A DNA stretch of 64,000 bases from Actinomadura nitritigenes (lineage in GTDB: Bacteria > Actinomycetota > Actinomycetes > Streptosporangiales > Streptosporangiaceae). Below are positions 8,377-16,530 of this stretch, piece after piece (positions within the stretch are counted from its first letter, which is position 1; every line of letters begins with the position of its first letter). The stretch covers positions 62,001 through 126,000 of the forward strand of contig NZ_JAGEOK010000015.1 in the NCBI RefSeq assembly GCF_017573545.1, given 5' to 3'. The notes beneath the pieces were generated by a model. The model worked only from the letters and a program-made list of their open reading frames with translations, did no database searches and was not told the DNA's origin. A program made the translations under genes and the position numbers.

Positions 8377-9906
8377 GTGAACGGTGAACTGACGGAGCGG
8401 CCGGTCCTGCGGAGGCTGCCCGCCGTGCTGGTCCAGGAGCGGCCGCGGCCGGACCGGGTCCGCGAGCACCCCCGCGCCTGGTGGCTCGCGGTCGCCACGG
8501 TGTGCTTCGGCGCGTTCATGGGGCAGCTCGACGCCAGCGTCGTCACGCTCACCTACGGCAGCCTGGGCGCGGAGTTCGGGACCTCGCTGGCCGCCGTGGA
8601 ATGGGTGTCGCTGGCCTACCTGCTCACCCTGGCGGCGCTGCTGATCCCCGTCGGGCGGTTCGCCGACGCGCGCGGCCGCAAGCTGCTCTACCTGCACGGG
8701 TTCGGGGTCTTCGTGGTCGCGTCGGCGGCGTGCGGGCTGGCGCCGTCGCTCGGGACGCTGATCGCGTTCCGGGTCGCGCAGGCTGCCGGCGCGGCGATGA
8801 TGCAGGCCAACAGCGTGGCGCTGGTGGTGACCAGCGCGCCGGCCGAGCGGACGCGCGGGGCGCTCGGCGTGCAGGCCGCCGCGCAGGCGCTCGGGCTGGC
8901 GCTCGGGCCCACGGTGGGCGGGGCGCTGGTGTCCACGCTGGGCTGGCGCTGGGTGTTCGGCATCAACGTGCCGATCGGGATCGTCGCCCTGGTCGCGGGC
9001 CACTACCTGCTGCCGCGGACCCGGGAGCGCAACCAGGCCCGCGAGCTGGACCGGGCCGGCGCGGTGCTGCTGACGGTCGCGACGACCGCGGGGCTGCTCG
9101 GCGTCTCGGCGGCGTCCGGGCTGCCGGTGCCGGAATGGGGCGTCGCGGCGCTGTTCGCCGTGGCGGTCGCGGGCGGCTGGGCGTTCACCGCCCGGCAGCG
9201 CAGGGCGCCCTCTCCCCTGCTCGACCTGGACCTGCTGCGGGTGCGCGCGGTGTCGGCGGGGCTCGCCGGGGCGCTCGGCGCGTACCTGGTGCTGTTCGGC
9301 CCGCTGGTGCTGGTCCCGATCGTGCTGACGGGCCGCGGCTCGTCGGAGCTGCTGGCGGGGCTGGTGCTGACGGCCCTGCCCGCCGGGTTCGGGGCCGGCG
9401 CGGTCGGCGGCGAACCGCTGCTGCGGGGGACGACCGACCGGGCCCGCGGGGTGCTCGGCGCCGGGACGGCGGCGGCGTCCCTGGCGGGGATGCTGTTCCT
9501 CCCCCTGTCCCCCGGCTGGCTGGCCGCCCAGGCGGCGGTCCTCGGGCTCGGGCTGGGCGTGTTCACCCCCGCCAACAACGCGCTCATCATGAAGGCCGTA
9601 CCGGCGCGCTGGTCGGGCACGGGCGGCGGCCTTGTCAACATGGCCCGCAGCCTCGGGACGGCGCTCGGCGTCGCGCTCGTCGCGCTGGCGCTGCACCTCG
9701 GGCCGGACGGCGGGCGCCTCGACGGGGCGCGCTGGGCGATCGCCGTGCTGCTCGCGGCGTCGGCGGCCACGGTCGCCGCCGCCTGGGCGGCGACCGGCGG
9801 GCGGACCCGGGCGGACGGCGAGCCCGACGGGGGCCGGGAGACGAGCGGGTGCCGGGAGCCGGAAGGGTGCCGGGAGCCGGGCGGCGAGGGCGGCGGGCCG
9901 GGCTAG
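8377..9906 (+). CDS. MFS drug transporter, DHA2 (14-TM) type
   Basis: The 509-residue membrane protein shows the major facilitator layout of the DHA2 drug:proton antiporters. Motif A is represented by GRFADARGRKLLY in the loop after TM2, motif C by ALGLALGPTVGGAL in TM5, and the TM1 signature by FGAFMGQLDASVVTLTYGSL with the intramembrane Asp. Around fourteen hydrophobic spans can be traced. The GTG at 8377 is chosen for its GGAGGTGA site. The last 30 residues are a hydrophilic Gly/Arg/Glu tail with GCREPEGCREPG repeats. It is followed after 9 bp by a marR gene, the usual arrangement for an inducible efflux pump. The exported substrate is unknown. Confidence 0.88.
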   Translation: MNGELTERPVLRRLPAVLVQERPRPDRVREHPRAWWLAVATVCFGAFMGQLDASVVTLTYGSLGAEFGTSLAAVEWVSLAYLLTLAALLIPVGRFADARGRKLLYLHGFGVFVVASAACGLAPSLGTLIAFRVAQAAGAAMMQANSVALVVTSAPAERTRGALGVQAAAQALGLALGPTVGGALVSTLGWRWVFGINVPIGIVALVAGHYLLPRTRERNQARELDRAGAVLLTVATTAGLLGVSAASGLPVPEWGVAALFAVAVAGGWAFTARQRRAPSPLLDLDLLRVRAVSAGLAGALGAYLVLFGPLVLVPIVLTGRGSSELLAGLVLTALPAGFGAGAVGGEPLLRGTTDRARGVLGAGTAAASLAGMLFLPLSPGWLAAQAAVLGLGLGVFTPANNALIMKAVPARWSGTGGGLVNMARSLGTALGVALVALALHLGPDGGRLDGARWAIAVLLAASAATVAAAWAATGGRTRADGEPDGGRETSGCREPEGCREPGGEGGGPG

Positions 9907-9915
9907 AGTTGCGCC

Positions 9916-10395
9916 ATGTCCCAGCAGCCGCCCGCCGAGACCGGCACGCACGCGCGCGCGACGGACACGCGCCTGCTCACCGAGACCGTGACCCGGCTGC
10001 GGCGGGCGCTGCGCGCCTCGATCCGCACCGAGTACCCGTGGGAGACGCTGCCGATGGCGCAGGTCGAGCTGCTCCAGGTGCTCGCCGAGCGGTCGCCCGC
10101 GCGGATCGGCGACCTCGCCGCGCGGCAGCGCCTCGCCACCAGCACCGTCAGCGGGCTGGTCGGCCAGATGATCGGCGCGGGGCTGGTGGCGCGGGCCGTC
10201 GACCCCGCCGACCGGCGGGCGTCCGCGGTCACCCTCACCGACGCCGGCCGCGACCAGCTCGCCGCGTGGGCGCGGGCGCACGAGCGGCGGCTGAACACGG
10301 CGCTGGAGGGCCTGGACGAGGCGGACCGCGCCGCCATCGTGGCCGCCCTGCCCGCACTCGCCCGTCTCACCGACCGGCTCGACGGCCTGGTCTGA
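9916..10395 (+). CDS. MarR family transcriptional regulator
   Basis: The 159-residue protein has the MarR winged-helix core: LLQVLAERSPARIGDLAARQ, recognition helix ATSTVSGLVGQMIGAGLV (about residues 75-92) and wing DPADRRASAVTLTDAGRDQL. It probably represses the upstream exporter gene through the palindromic operator at 8276-8312. There is no ribosome site; instead TAGAGT sits at 9904-9909, six bases before the ATG, so a second leaderless transcript could start at the ATG itself. That would give the regulator expression independent of the pump. Confidence 0.88.
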   Translation: MSQQPPAETGTHARATDTRLLTETVTRLRRALRASIRTEYPWETLPMAQVELLQVLAERSPARIGDLAARQRLATSTVSGLVGQMIGAGLVARAVDPADRRASAVTLTDAGRDQLAAWARAHERRLNTALEGLDEADRAAIVAALPALARLTDRLDGLV

Positions 10396-10456
10396 CCCGC
10401 CCGGCCGCCGGCGCGGGCCCGCGCCCGCGGACCGGCGCCGGCCCGAGGGGCCGGGA

Positions 10457-11362
10457 CTAGCGGTAGCCGGTGAGGTCGGCGGGCCGCCCGTCGGTGATGT
10501 AGCGCCAGCAGTCGGGACGGCTGCCGTCGGCGTCGGTGAAGCCGTAGACCTGCGCGAGGCCGCCGCTGGACAGCGACGCGCCGTTCCAGCGGGCCCGGTC
10601 CGGGTCGGCGGCGAGCGCGGCGACGGCCCGCCCGACGAAGGCGGGCGACTCGGAGATGGCGAAGCCGGGTTCCCTGGCGACGCCGTCCCGCCAGGTGTCC
10701 TCGGTGACGCCGAAGTGCTCCAGCATCGCCTCCGACCGCAGCCAGCCCGGCGTGAGCGCGACGGCGGTGGCGCCGTGCGGCGCGATCTCCACGGACTGGG
10801 CGAGCGCCATCCGGATGACGGCGCTCTTCGCGAGGTCGTAGAAGAACCCGACGTCCTCGCGGTAGCGGGCGTTGTACTCGGCGGTCCCGTCGGTCATCTC
10901 GACGACGAGCCCGCCGGGCTCGCGGATCAGCAGCGGCAGGGCGCGGTGGCTGGTGACGGCGTGGGTGTCGACGGCCAGCCGGAGCAGCCGGAGCCCGTCC
11001 TCCAGCGACTGCTCCCACAGCGGCTTGCCGAAGCGGAACAGGTGGTCGGAGCCCCACACGTCGTTGACCAGGACGTCCAGCCGCCCGTGCTCCTCGTCGA
11101 TCCGCCGGACGAGGGCGGTGACCTGCGCGGGGTCGAGGTGGTCGACCTGGACGGCGATGCCCTCGCCGCCCGCCGCGGTCACCAGCTCGGCGGTCTCCTC
11201 GATGGTCTCGGGACGGCCCATCTCGGACCGGTGCGCACGGGTGGTGCGCCCCGTCACGTAGACGGTGGCGCCCGCGGCGCCCAGCTCGGCGGCGATGCCG
11301 CGGCCGGCGCCGCGGGTGCCTCCCGCGACCAGTGCGATCGTGCCTTTCAGTTCACGGCTCAT
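10457..11362 (-). CDS. Short-chain dehydrogenase/reductase (SDR)
   Basis: The 301-residue protein has the Rossmann glycine motif GGTRGAGRG at 14-22, the NAD-stabilising DVLVND segment near 96-101 (N-N-A-G replaced by NDVWG), and the catalytic pair Tyr175 and Lys179 in YDLAKSA. The usual catalytic Ser position (in EMTDGT) appears to be Thr. It resembles the actinomycete SDRs that are longer than the classical 250 residues because of insertions before and after the active-site helix. The substrate is unknown. It is convergent with the marR gene, with a GC-rich 61-bp gap between them. Confidence 0.85.
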   Translation of the reverse strand: MSRELKGTIALVAGGTRGAGRGIAAELGAAGATVYVTGRTTRAHRSEMGRPETIEETAELVTAAGGEGIAVQVDHLDPAQVTALVRRIDEEHGRLDVLVNDVWGSDHLFRFGKPLWEQSLEDGLRLLRLAVDTHAVTSHRALPLLIREPGGLVVEMTDGTAEYNARYREDVGFFYDLAKSAVIRMALAQSVEIAPHGATAVALTPGWLRSEAMLEHFGVTEDTWRDGVAREPGFAISESPAFVGRAVAALAADPDRARWNGASLSSGGLAQVYGFTDADGSRPDCWRYITDGRPADLTGYR

Positions 11363-11436
11363 GGGGACGATGCTGGCGCGAAAACCTGACAGCCCGCGTC
11401 AGTGTTCTTCCATGTCCCCGGCCCGGTTCACCACGC

Positions 11437-11583
11437 TCAGGTGAAGATGCTCACGCCGCCGGGGCCGACGAGCAGCCCGACGACGATGAGGACGATGCCC
11501 CAGATCAGCTCGCGCCGGGCGAGGATCACGTAGATGCCGGAGATCACCAGGATCACGGCGATGAGCCACAGGATTGTCATCAT
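11437..11583 (-). CDS. GPGG-motif small membrane protein
   Basis: A 48-codon frame starts with tandem ATG codons (complement at 11578-11583) and ends with TGA at 11437-11439. It encodes MMTILWLIAVILVISGIYVI, a short basic loop LARRELIW, a second hydrophobic span GIVLIVVGLLV and the C-terminus GPGGVSIFT. Two short membrane helices and the GPGG ending match a widely conserved actinobacterial small membrane protein family of unknown function. Which of the two ATGs is used cannot be decided, and the ribosome site is weak. It lies between the SDR gene and the anthranilate synthase terminator region. Confidence 0.72.
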   Translation of the reverse strand: MMTILWLIAVILVISGIYVILARRELIWGIVLIVVGLLVGPGGVSIFT

Positions 11584-11623
11584 GGCGAGCGGGATCCCCG
11601 GTACGAAAGCGGTAAAACCGCCA

Positions 11624-11685
11624 CCCCGATTCGGTCAAGCCGAATCGGGGTTTCGGGCGGAGGGGGGATCGCTCCCCCCTCCGCC
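11624..11685 (-). terminator. Two strong hairpins downstream of the anthranilate synthase gene
   Basis: Read leftward from the anthranilate synthase gene, the first hairpin pairs 11674-11685 with 11656-11667 (12 perfect bp, six-base loop). The second pairs 11640-11650 with 11624-11634 (CCCCGATTCGG, 11 perfect bp, five-base loop). A short T run follows in GGCGGTTTT. The pair should stop transcription before the small membrane protein gene. The remaining part of this gap (11686-11916) shows no convincing coding sequence. Confidence 0.7.
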
Positions 11686-11916
11686 GGGATAACGGCGATC
11701 ACGCGCGCCGCGCGGCGCGGCGCCGTGGCCGGAAACCGAGTCTTCCGCGCCCGGCGCCACCGGTCCAGGAACCACGGGACCATTTCCGGACGTCCGCGAT
11801 GATGCTTCAGGACGAGAACCGGGTCCTGCGTCCGGCGGGTTGACACTGGGGACCGAACGAGCACCGCCGGTCCCCGCACGGCTCCGGCCGTCCCGGACGA
11901 GCGGGCCCGGCCGTCG

Positions 11917-14112
11917 TCACCGGGCCCGGCAGAGGCGCAGCACGTTCGCCACGATCCGGTGCCCCGCGCCGCCCGCCGCGGTCAGGATCGACTCCGGATG
12001 GAACTGCACCGCCCACCGCCGCCTGCCCGCGTCCTCGATCGCCATCACGACGTCCCCGGTCAGCGCCGTCACCTCGAAGCCCTTCACCCGGTCCGGGGTG
12101 GCGTGCAGGGAGTGGTAGCGGGCCGCGGTGAACTCGTCGGCGAGGCCCTCGAACAGCGCGCCCCCGACCACCTTCACCTGGCCGGGCTTGCCGTGCGACG
12201 GCTCGGGCAGCAGGGTCAGCTCCCCGCCCGCGTGCTCGACCATCGCCTGCAGGCCGAGGCACACCCCGAAGACCGGCAGGTCCCGCTCGCCGAGGGCGTC
12301 CAGCAGCCCGCGGGTCGCGAAGTCCTCCGGGCGGCCCGGGCCGGGCGACAGCACCACCAGGTCCGGCGCGTGGTCGTCCAGCATCCGCACCGGGAACCCG
12401 TGCCGCAGCGTGACCACCTCGGCGCCCTGCTGCCGGAAGTAGTCGGCGAGGGTGTTGACGAACGAGTCCTCATGGTCGACGAGGAGCACCTTCAGGCCCT
12501 CGCCGGGCAGGTCCGGCTGCGGCGCCGGCTCCTCGGCCGCCGCTCCGGCGGACGGCCGCCGCGACGTCTCCAGCGCGCCGAGCAGCGCGCTGGCCTTCAG
12601 GTGCGTCTCGCGCTCCTCCTCGTCCGGGTCCGAGTCGTACAGCAGCGTCGCGCCGGCCCGCACCGTCGCGATCCCGTCGCGGATCTGCGCGGTGCGCAGC
12701 GTCAGCCCGGTGTTCATCGACCCGTCGAACCCGACGCAGCCGACCGCGCCGCCGTACCAGCGGCGCGGCGAGTCCTCGTGGTCCTCGATGAACTGCATCG
12801 CCCACGCCTTTGGCGCGCCCGTCACCGTCACCGCCCACATGTGGGTCAGGAACGCGTCGAGCGCGTCGAAGCCCGGACGCAGCCGGCCCTCGATGTGGTC
12901 GACGGTGTGGATCAGCCGCGAGTACAGCTCGATCTGCCGGCGGCCGAGCACCCGCACGCTGCCCGGCACGCAGACCCGCGACTTGTCGTTGCGGTCGACG
13001 TCGGTGCACATCGTCAGCTCGGACTCGTCCTTGGCGGACGACAGGATCGCGCGGATCTGGTCGGCGTCCTCCAGCGCGTCGCCGCCGCGCCTGATCGTCC
13101 CGGCGATCGGGCAGGTCTCCACCCGGTCGCCGGTGACCCGGACGAACATCTCCGGCGACGCGCCGACCAGGTACTCCCCGTCACCGAGGTTGAACATGAA
13201 CTCGTACGGGGCGGGGTTCGTCTCGCGGAGCCGCTCGAAGAAGACGGCGGGCGCGTCGCAGCGCCCGTACATGGCGTGGCCCGGCGTCACCTCGAACAGG
13301 TCGCCCCGCACGAACTTCTCCTTGGCGTCCCGCACCATCTGCGCGTACACGCCCGGCACCGGCTGCGGCGGCAGCTCGCCGCGCGACGGGACGGGCGTCG
13401 GCTCGGTGGCGCGCGGCATGCCGGCCGTGCTCGCGCCGCCCACCTCGAACTCGTAGGACATGCGGTGCGAGGTCTCGCGCTTGCGGTCGACCACGACCAT
13501 CTCGTCGGCGAGATGGAGCACGAGGTCGCGCTGGTCGGCGGGCCGCTCCAGGCGCGTCCGCAACGGCTCGAACTGCAGCGACAGGTCGTACCCGAACGCC
13601 CCGTACAGGCCGAGGTGCGGGTCGTCGCAGCGGAACAGGTCGATCACCGCGCGCAGCGCCGTGAAGACGGTCGGCTGGCGGCTGCGGTCCTCCTCGGCGA
13701 AGAACTCCTCCGTCGGCGGGACGAAGACCCCGAACTCCTCCGGTCCGTCCGCGCGGACCTCGCCGACCGGGCGCAGCGCCTCCGCCACCGCCGGAAGGAC
13801 CACGCGCCCCCGGCCGTTCAGCGCGCGGACGGACACGTCCCGCCCCCGCGCGAGGATCTCCAGGCACGGGTCGACGTAGGCCATGTGCCAGCGGCTGTAG
13901 CGGCCGGGATACTCCATGCCCGAGCTGAGCACGCCGCCGCGCCGCTCCCCCACGGCGGCGACGAGGGCGTTCAGCACGTCGGACTTGCGCTCGGAGTCGA
14001 CCGGGACGGCGGTACGGGTGACCCGTACGCCCCCGGCGGTGACGAACTCGCCGACTCCCGCCTGGCGGATGTCGGCGTGCTGTGAGTCGGCGTGCTGTGA
14101 GACGGTCTCCAC
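11917..14112 (-). CDS. trpE(G): Fused anthranilate synthase, TrpE(G) type
   Basis: The 731-residue protein joins both subunits of anthranilate synthase, which makes anthranilate from chorismate and glutamine in tryptophan synthesis. Residues 1-520 are the chorismate-binding component I, with CPIAGTIRRGGDALEDADQI, SELTMCTDVDRNDKSRVC and THMWAVTVTGAPKAWAM. After a short Ala/Pro linker the C-terminal 190 residues are a glutamine amidotransferase, with nucleophile Cys in FGVCLGLQAM and the His-Glu pair in AVQFHPESIL. The motif wording matches TrpE(G) of rhizobia, Azospirillum and streptomycetes. I choose GTG 14112; a short repeated SQHAD segment follows it. Expression is likely attenuated by the leader described separately. 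A phenazine-type PhzE is less likely because no phz genes are nearby. Confidence 0.88.
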   Translation of the reverse strand: METVSQHADSQHADIRQAGVGEFVTAGGVRVTRTAVPVDSERKSDVLNALVAAVGERRGGVLSSGMEYPGRYSRWHMAYVDPCLEILARGRDVSVRALNGRGRVVLPAVAEALRPVGEVRADGPEEFGVFVPPTEEFFAEEDRSRQPTVFTALRAVIDLFRCDDPHLGLYGAFGYDLSLQFEPLRTRLERPADQRDLVLHLADEMVVVDRKRETSHRMSYEFEVGGASTAGMPRATEPTPVPSRGELPPQPVPGVYAQMVRDAKEKFVRGDLFEVTPGHAMYGRCDAPAVFFERLRETNPAPYEFMFNLGDGEYLVGASPEMFVRVTGDRVETCPIAGTIRRGGDALEDADQIRAILSSAKDESELTMCTDVDRNDKSRVCVPGSVRVLGRRQIELYSRLIHTVDHIEGRLRPGFDALDAFLTHMWAVTVTGAPKAWAMQFIEDHEDSPRRWYGGAVGCVGFDGSMNTGLTLRTAQIRDGIATVRAGATLLYDSDPDEEERETHLKASALLGALETSRRPSAGAAAEEPAPQPDLPGEGLKVLLVDHEDSFVNTLADYFRQQGAEVVTLRHGFPVRMLDDHAPDLVVLSPGPGRPEDFATRGLLDALGERDLPVFGVCLGLQAMVEHAGGELTLLPEPSHGKPGQVKVVGGALFEGLADEFTAARYHSLHATPDRVKGFEVTALTGDVVMAIEDAGRRRWAVQFHPESILTAAGGAGHRIVANVLRLCRAR

Positions 14113-14153
14113 CGCGGTGGCCCCTCGTTTCGGGCCCTGCACCGGCGGACAAC

Positions 14154-14181
14154 GGAAAACGACCGCCGATGAGGGCGGTCG
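14154..14181 (-). terminator. trp attenuator terminator hairpin
   Basis: On the leftward transcript CGACCGCC and GGCGGTCG (14174-14181 and 14160-14167) form a perfect 8-bp stem with a six-base loop, followed at once by TTTTCC (14154-14159). It lies between the leader peptide stop and the anthranilate synthase start, as expected for a Trp-codon-controlled attenuator. A second hairpin just upstream, GGCGCCGC-tga-GGCGGCGCC at 14204-14223, spans the leader stop codon and may be the competing or pausing structure. Confidence 0.8.
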
Positions 14182-14212
14182 CCTGGTCAGGACATGCAGA
14201 ACCGGCGCCGCC

Positions 14213-14251
14213 TCAGCGGCGCCACCACCACCGGCGGGTCGCGGTTCGCAT
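14213..14251 (-). CDS. trpL: trp operon leader peptide with three tandem Trp codons
   Basis: A 12-residue frame, MRTATRRWWWRR, starts at ATG 14251 and stops at TGA 14213-14215, about 100 bp upstream of the fused anthranilate synthase. Three consecutive TGG codons lie just before the stop, and a U-tailed terminator hairpin follows. When charged tRNA-Trp is scarce a stalled ribosome would change the RNA folding and allow readthrough. Trp-leader attenuation is known for trpE(G) in streptomycetes; this copy is recognised here from the sequence alone. The ribosome site is weak. Confidence 0.82.
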   Translation of the reverse strand: MRTATRRWWWRR

Positions 14252-14491
14252 ACGGCGAGGCTACCAGTGTCCGCCCGGGGGCGGCGACCCCGCGGCCGGC
14301 CGCGCACCGCGCCGCCGGGGTCCGGGCCCGCGGACGAGCCGGGCGTCCACCAATTGGAACGATCCAGCCAAGTCGTGCCGAGGTCGATATCGAGCCGTTA
14401 TCGCAGGCGGATAGCCTTTCCCGGCTCCACCCCTGGCAGAGTCCGTCTCGCGATCCGGGCGGACCGCGCCGCACGCACGAGGAGGATCCCT
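14252..14491. promoter_or_regulatory. Divergent promoter region between trpL and the symporter genes
   Basis: This gap must contain promoters for the leftward trp leader transcript and the rightward DUF3311/symporter transcript. The AT-richer section at about 14351-14420 is the most promoter-like part, but I cannot assign -35 and -10 boxes with confidence. GAGGAGGATCCC near its right end is the ribosome site of the DUF3311 gene. Confidence 0.3.
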
Positions 14492-14716
14492 TTGGCCTCG
14501 CAAGACCCACCGGAGCCGGCACAGCGCTCCGACCGCAGCCCGTGGAACTGGCTCCTGCTGGTCCCCGTCGTCGTCCCGCTGCTGACCTTCCTGTTCAACA
14601 GCGACGGACCGCGCCTCGCCGGTTTCCCGGCCTTCTACTGGATGCAGCTCGCCTTCATTCCGCTCGGCGTCGCCTGCACCGTGATCGTGTACCTCATGAC
14701 GCGGAAGAGGGACTGA
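14492..14716 (+). CDS. DUF3311 small membrane protein, symporter partner
   Basis: The 74-residue protein starts at the TTG at 14492, chosen because a strong AGGAGG lies seven to eight bases upstream. It has a hydrophilic N-terminus, then two membrane spans, WNWLLLVPVVVPLLTFLF and MQLAFIPLGVACTVIVYLM, and a basic end RKRD. This is the DUF3311 pattern; such proteins are almost always encoded directly before a sodium:solute symporter, as here (3-bp gap). By analogy with the corynebacterial monocarboxylate carrier locus it may be an accessory subunit that helps assembly or activity of the carrier. Confidence 0.8.
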   Translation: MASQDPPEPAQRSDRSPWNWLLLVPVVVPLLTFLFNSDGPRLAGFPAFYWMQLAFIPLGVACTVIVYLMTRKRD

Positions 14717-14719
14717 CCC

Positions 14720-16330
14720 ATGGCGCACGGGCACACGACCGAGATGGTCGTCTTCGTGGTGCTGTTCCTGCTGGTCAGCGGGCTTGGCTTCGTCGCCGCC
14801 CGCTGGCGCCGGCCCGACAGCATGCACTCGCTGGACGAGTGGGGCCTCGGTGGCCGCAGCTTCGGCAGCTGGATCACCTGGTTCCTGATCGGCGGCGACC
14901 TCTACACCGCCTACACGTTCGTCGCCGTCCCGGCCCTGGTGTTCGGGGCGGGCGCCGCCGGCTTCTACGCCGTCCCCTACACGATCGTCGTCTACCCGCT
15001 CGTGTTCCTCGTGCTGATCCGGCTCTGGTCGGTGTCGCACGTGCACGGGTTCGTCACCCCCGCGGACTTCGTCCGGGCCCGGTTCGGCTCCCCGACGCTG
15101 GCGCTGGTCATCGCGATCACCGGCATCGTCGCCACGATGCCGTACATCGCGCTGCAGCTCGTCGGCATCCAGGCCGTGCTGAAGACGATGGGCGTGAACG
15201 GGCACTGGCCGCTGATCATCGCGTTCCTCGTGCTGGCGGCCTACACCTACCAGTCCGGGCTGCGCGCCCCGGCGCTGATCGCCTTCGTCAAGGACCTGCT
15301 GATCTACCTGGTGATCATCGTCGCGGTGCTGTACATCCCGTCCAAGCTCGGCGGCTGGGGGCACGTCTTCGACGCGGCGCAGGCCAAGTTCGCCAAGACC
15401 CCGGCGCCGACCGACGGCGTCCTGCTGAACGGCACCAACCAGCTGAACTACGCGATGCTCGCGCTCGGCTCGGCGCTCGCGCTGTTCCTCTACCCGCACA
15501 GCGTCACCGGCGTGCTGGCGAGCAAGAACCGCAGCGTGATCAAGCGGAACATGGCGGCGCTGCCGGCCTACAGCTTCGTGCTGGGGCTGATCGCGCTGCT
15601 CGGCTTCATGGCGATCGCCGCGGGCGTCAAGCCGGTCGTCACCGACGGCAACCCGGACACCAACACGGTCGTCCCGCTGCTCTTCGACCACATGTTCCCG
15701 GACTGGTTCGCGGGCGTCGCCTACGCCGCCGTCGGCATCGGCGCGCTCGTCCCGGCGGCGATCATGTCGATCGCGGCGGCGAACCTGTTCACCCGCAACA
15801 TCTACAAGGAGTACCTGCACAAGGAGGCGACGGAGAAGCAGGAGGCGCTGGTCAGCAAGCTGGTGTCGCTGATCGTCAAGGTCGGCGCCGTGCTGTGCAT
15901 CCTCGTGCTGGACCCGCAGTTCTCCATCGACCTGCAGCTGATCGGCGGCGTCATCATCCTGCAGACGCTGCCGTCGGTGGCGCTGGGCCTGATCACCCGC
16001 TGGTTCCACCGCGGCGGGCTCATCGCCGGCTGGGCCGCGGGACTGATCACCGGACTGTGGATGCTGTACGACGTCCCGAACCCGGCCAAGCACAAGGAGC
16101 ACTTCGGCGGCTCGGCGTTCAAGCTGAGCGACCTCGGGCTCGACACCGACAAGACCGTCTACGTCGGCATGCTCGCGCTGGCCGTGAACCTGGTCGTCGC
16201 CGTGGTGGCGACCCTCGTCTTCCGGGCGGCCAAGCTCAAGGACGGCGAGGACGCCACCCGCGAGGCCGACTACCTGGCCGACGAGGGCGACCCGAAGGTG
16301 AAGGACCTGGAGCTCAGCAGCAGCACCTGA
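14720..16330 (+). CDS. Sodium:solute symporter family protein (monocarboxylate-type)
   Basis: The 536-residue membrane protein has the SSS/SLC5 layout with about thirteen spans. Recognisable segments are the N-terminal GGRSFGSWITWFLIGGDLYT (TM1/TM2 region), ATMPYIALQLVGIQAV (TM4), and the sodium-site region ALVPAAIMSIAAANLFTRNI in TM8. The DUF3311 partner and length suggest uptake of pyruvate, acetate, propionate or similar monocarboxylates, as for MctC of corynebacteria. The same window holds acetate and propionyl-CoA enzymes, which agrees but does not prove it. It is the last gene of a two-gene operon ending at the hairpin at 16353-16388. Confidence 0.85.
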   Translation: MAHGHTTEMVVFVVLFLLVSGLGFVAARWRRPDSMHSLDEWGLGGRSFGSWITWFLIGGDLYTAYTFVAVPALVFGAGAAGFYAVPYTIVVYPLVFLVLIRLWSVSHVHGFVTPADFVRARFGSPTLALVIAITGIVATMPYIALQLVGIQAVLKTMGVNGHWPLIIAFLVLAAYTYQSGLRAPALIAFVKDLLIYLVIIVAVLYIPSKLGGWGHVFDAAQAKFAKTPAPTDGVLLNGTNQLNYAMLALGSALALFLYPHSVTGVLASKNRSVIKRNMAALPAYSFVLGLIALLGFMAIAAGVKPVVTDGNPDTNTVVPLLFDHMFPDWFAGVAYAAVGIGALVPAAIMSIAAANLFTRNIYKEYLHKEATEKQEALVSKLVSLIVKVGAVLCILVLDPQFSIDLQLIGGVIILQTLPSVALGLITRWFHRGGLIAGWAAGLITGLWMLYDVPNPAKHKEHFGGSAFKLSDLGLDTDKTVYVGMLALAVNLVVAVVATLVFRAAKLKDGEDATREADYLADEGDPKVKDLELSSST

Positions 16331-16352
16331 TCCGGCCCTCACCGGCACCGTC

Positions 16353-16388
16353 CCGGCCCGCGGCGCGTCCACGCGCGCCGCGGGCCGG
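16353..16388 (+). terminator. Hairpin after the symporter operon
   Basis: CCGGCCCGCGGCGCG at 16353-16367 pairs perfectly with 16374-16388 (15 bp, six-base loop), 22 bp after the symporter stop. There is only a short T pair after it, typical of GC-rich actinomycete terminators. Confidence 0.65.
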
Positions 16389-16530
16389 TTCCGTGCGGGG
16401 CGCCTTCCCGGACGGGCGCCCTCCGGACGGGCCGGCCGCGGCGGACGCGCCGGAGGGAACGCGGCAAGAGTCGGCAAAGTCGGCGAGTGCCGCCCCTTGA
16501 GCGGGCGCCCGCACGGGCATCATCCGCGAT

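Noticed and set aside
11580..11879. A 99-codon minus-strand frame between the small membrane protein and anthranilate synthase genes
   Set aside because: It spans both terminator hairpins, has no ribosome site and no protein-like pattern.
11917..14112. Phenazine-type PhzE instead of TrpE(G)
   Set aside because: The Trp-codon leader and the absence of any phz genes favour tryptophan biosynthesis.
14187..14522. A 111-codon minus-strand frame over the trp leader
   Set aside because: It is out of frame with the Trp-codon leader, which is explained better by attenuation, and has no recognisable domain.
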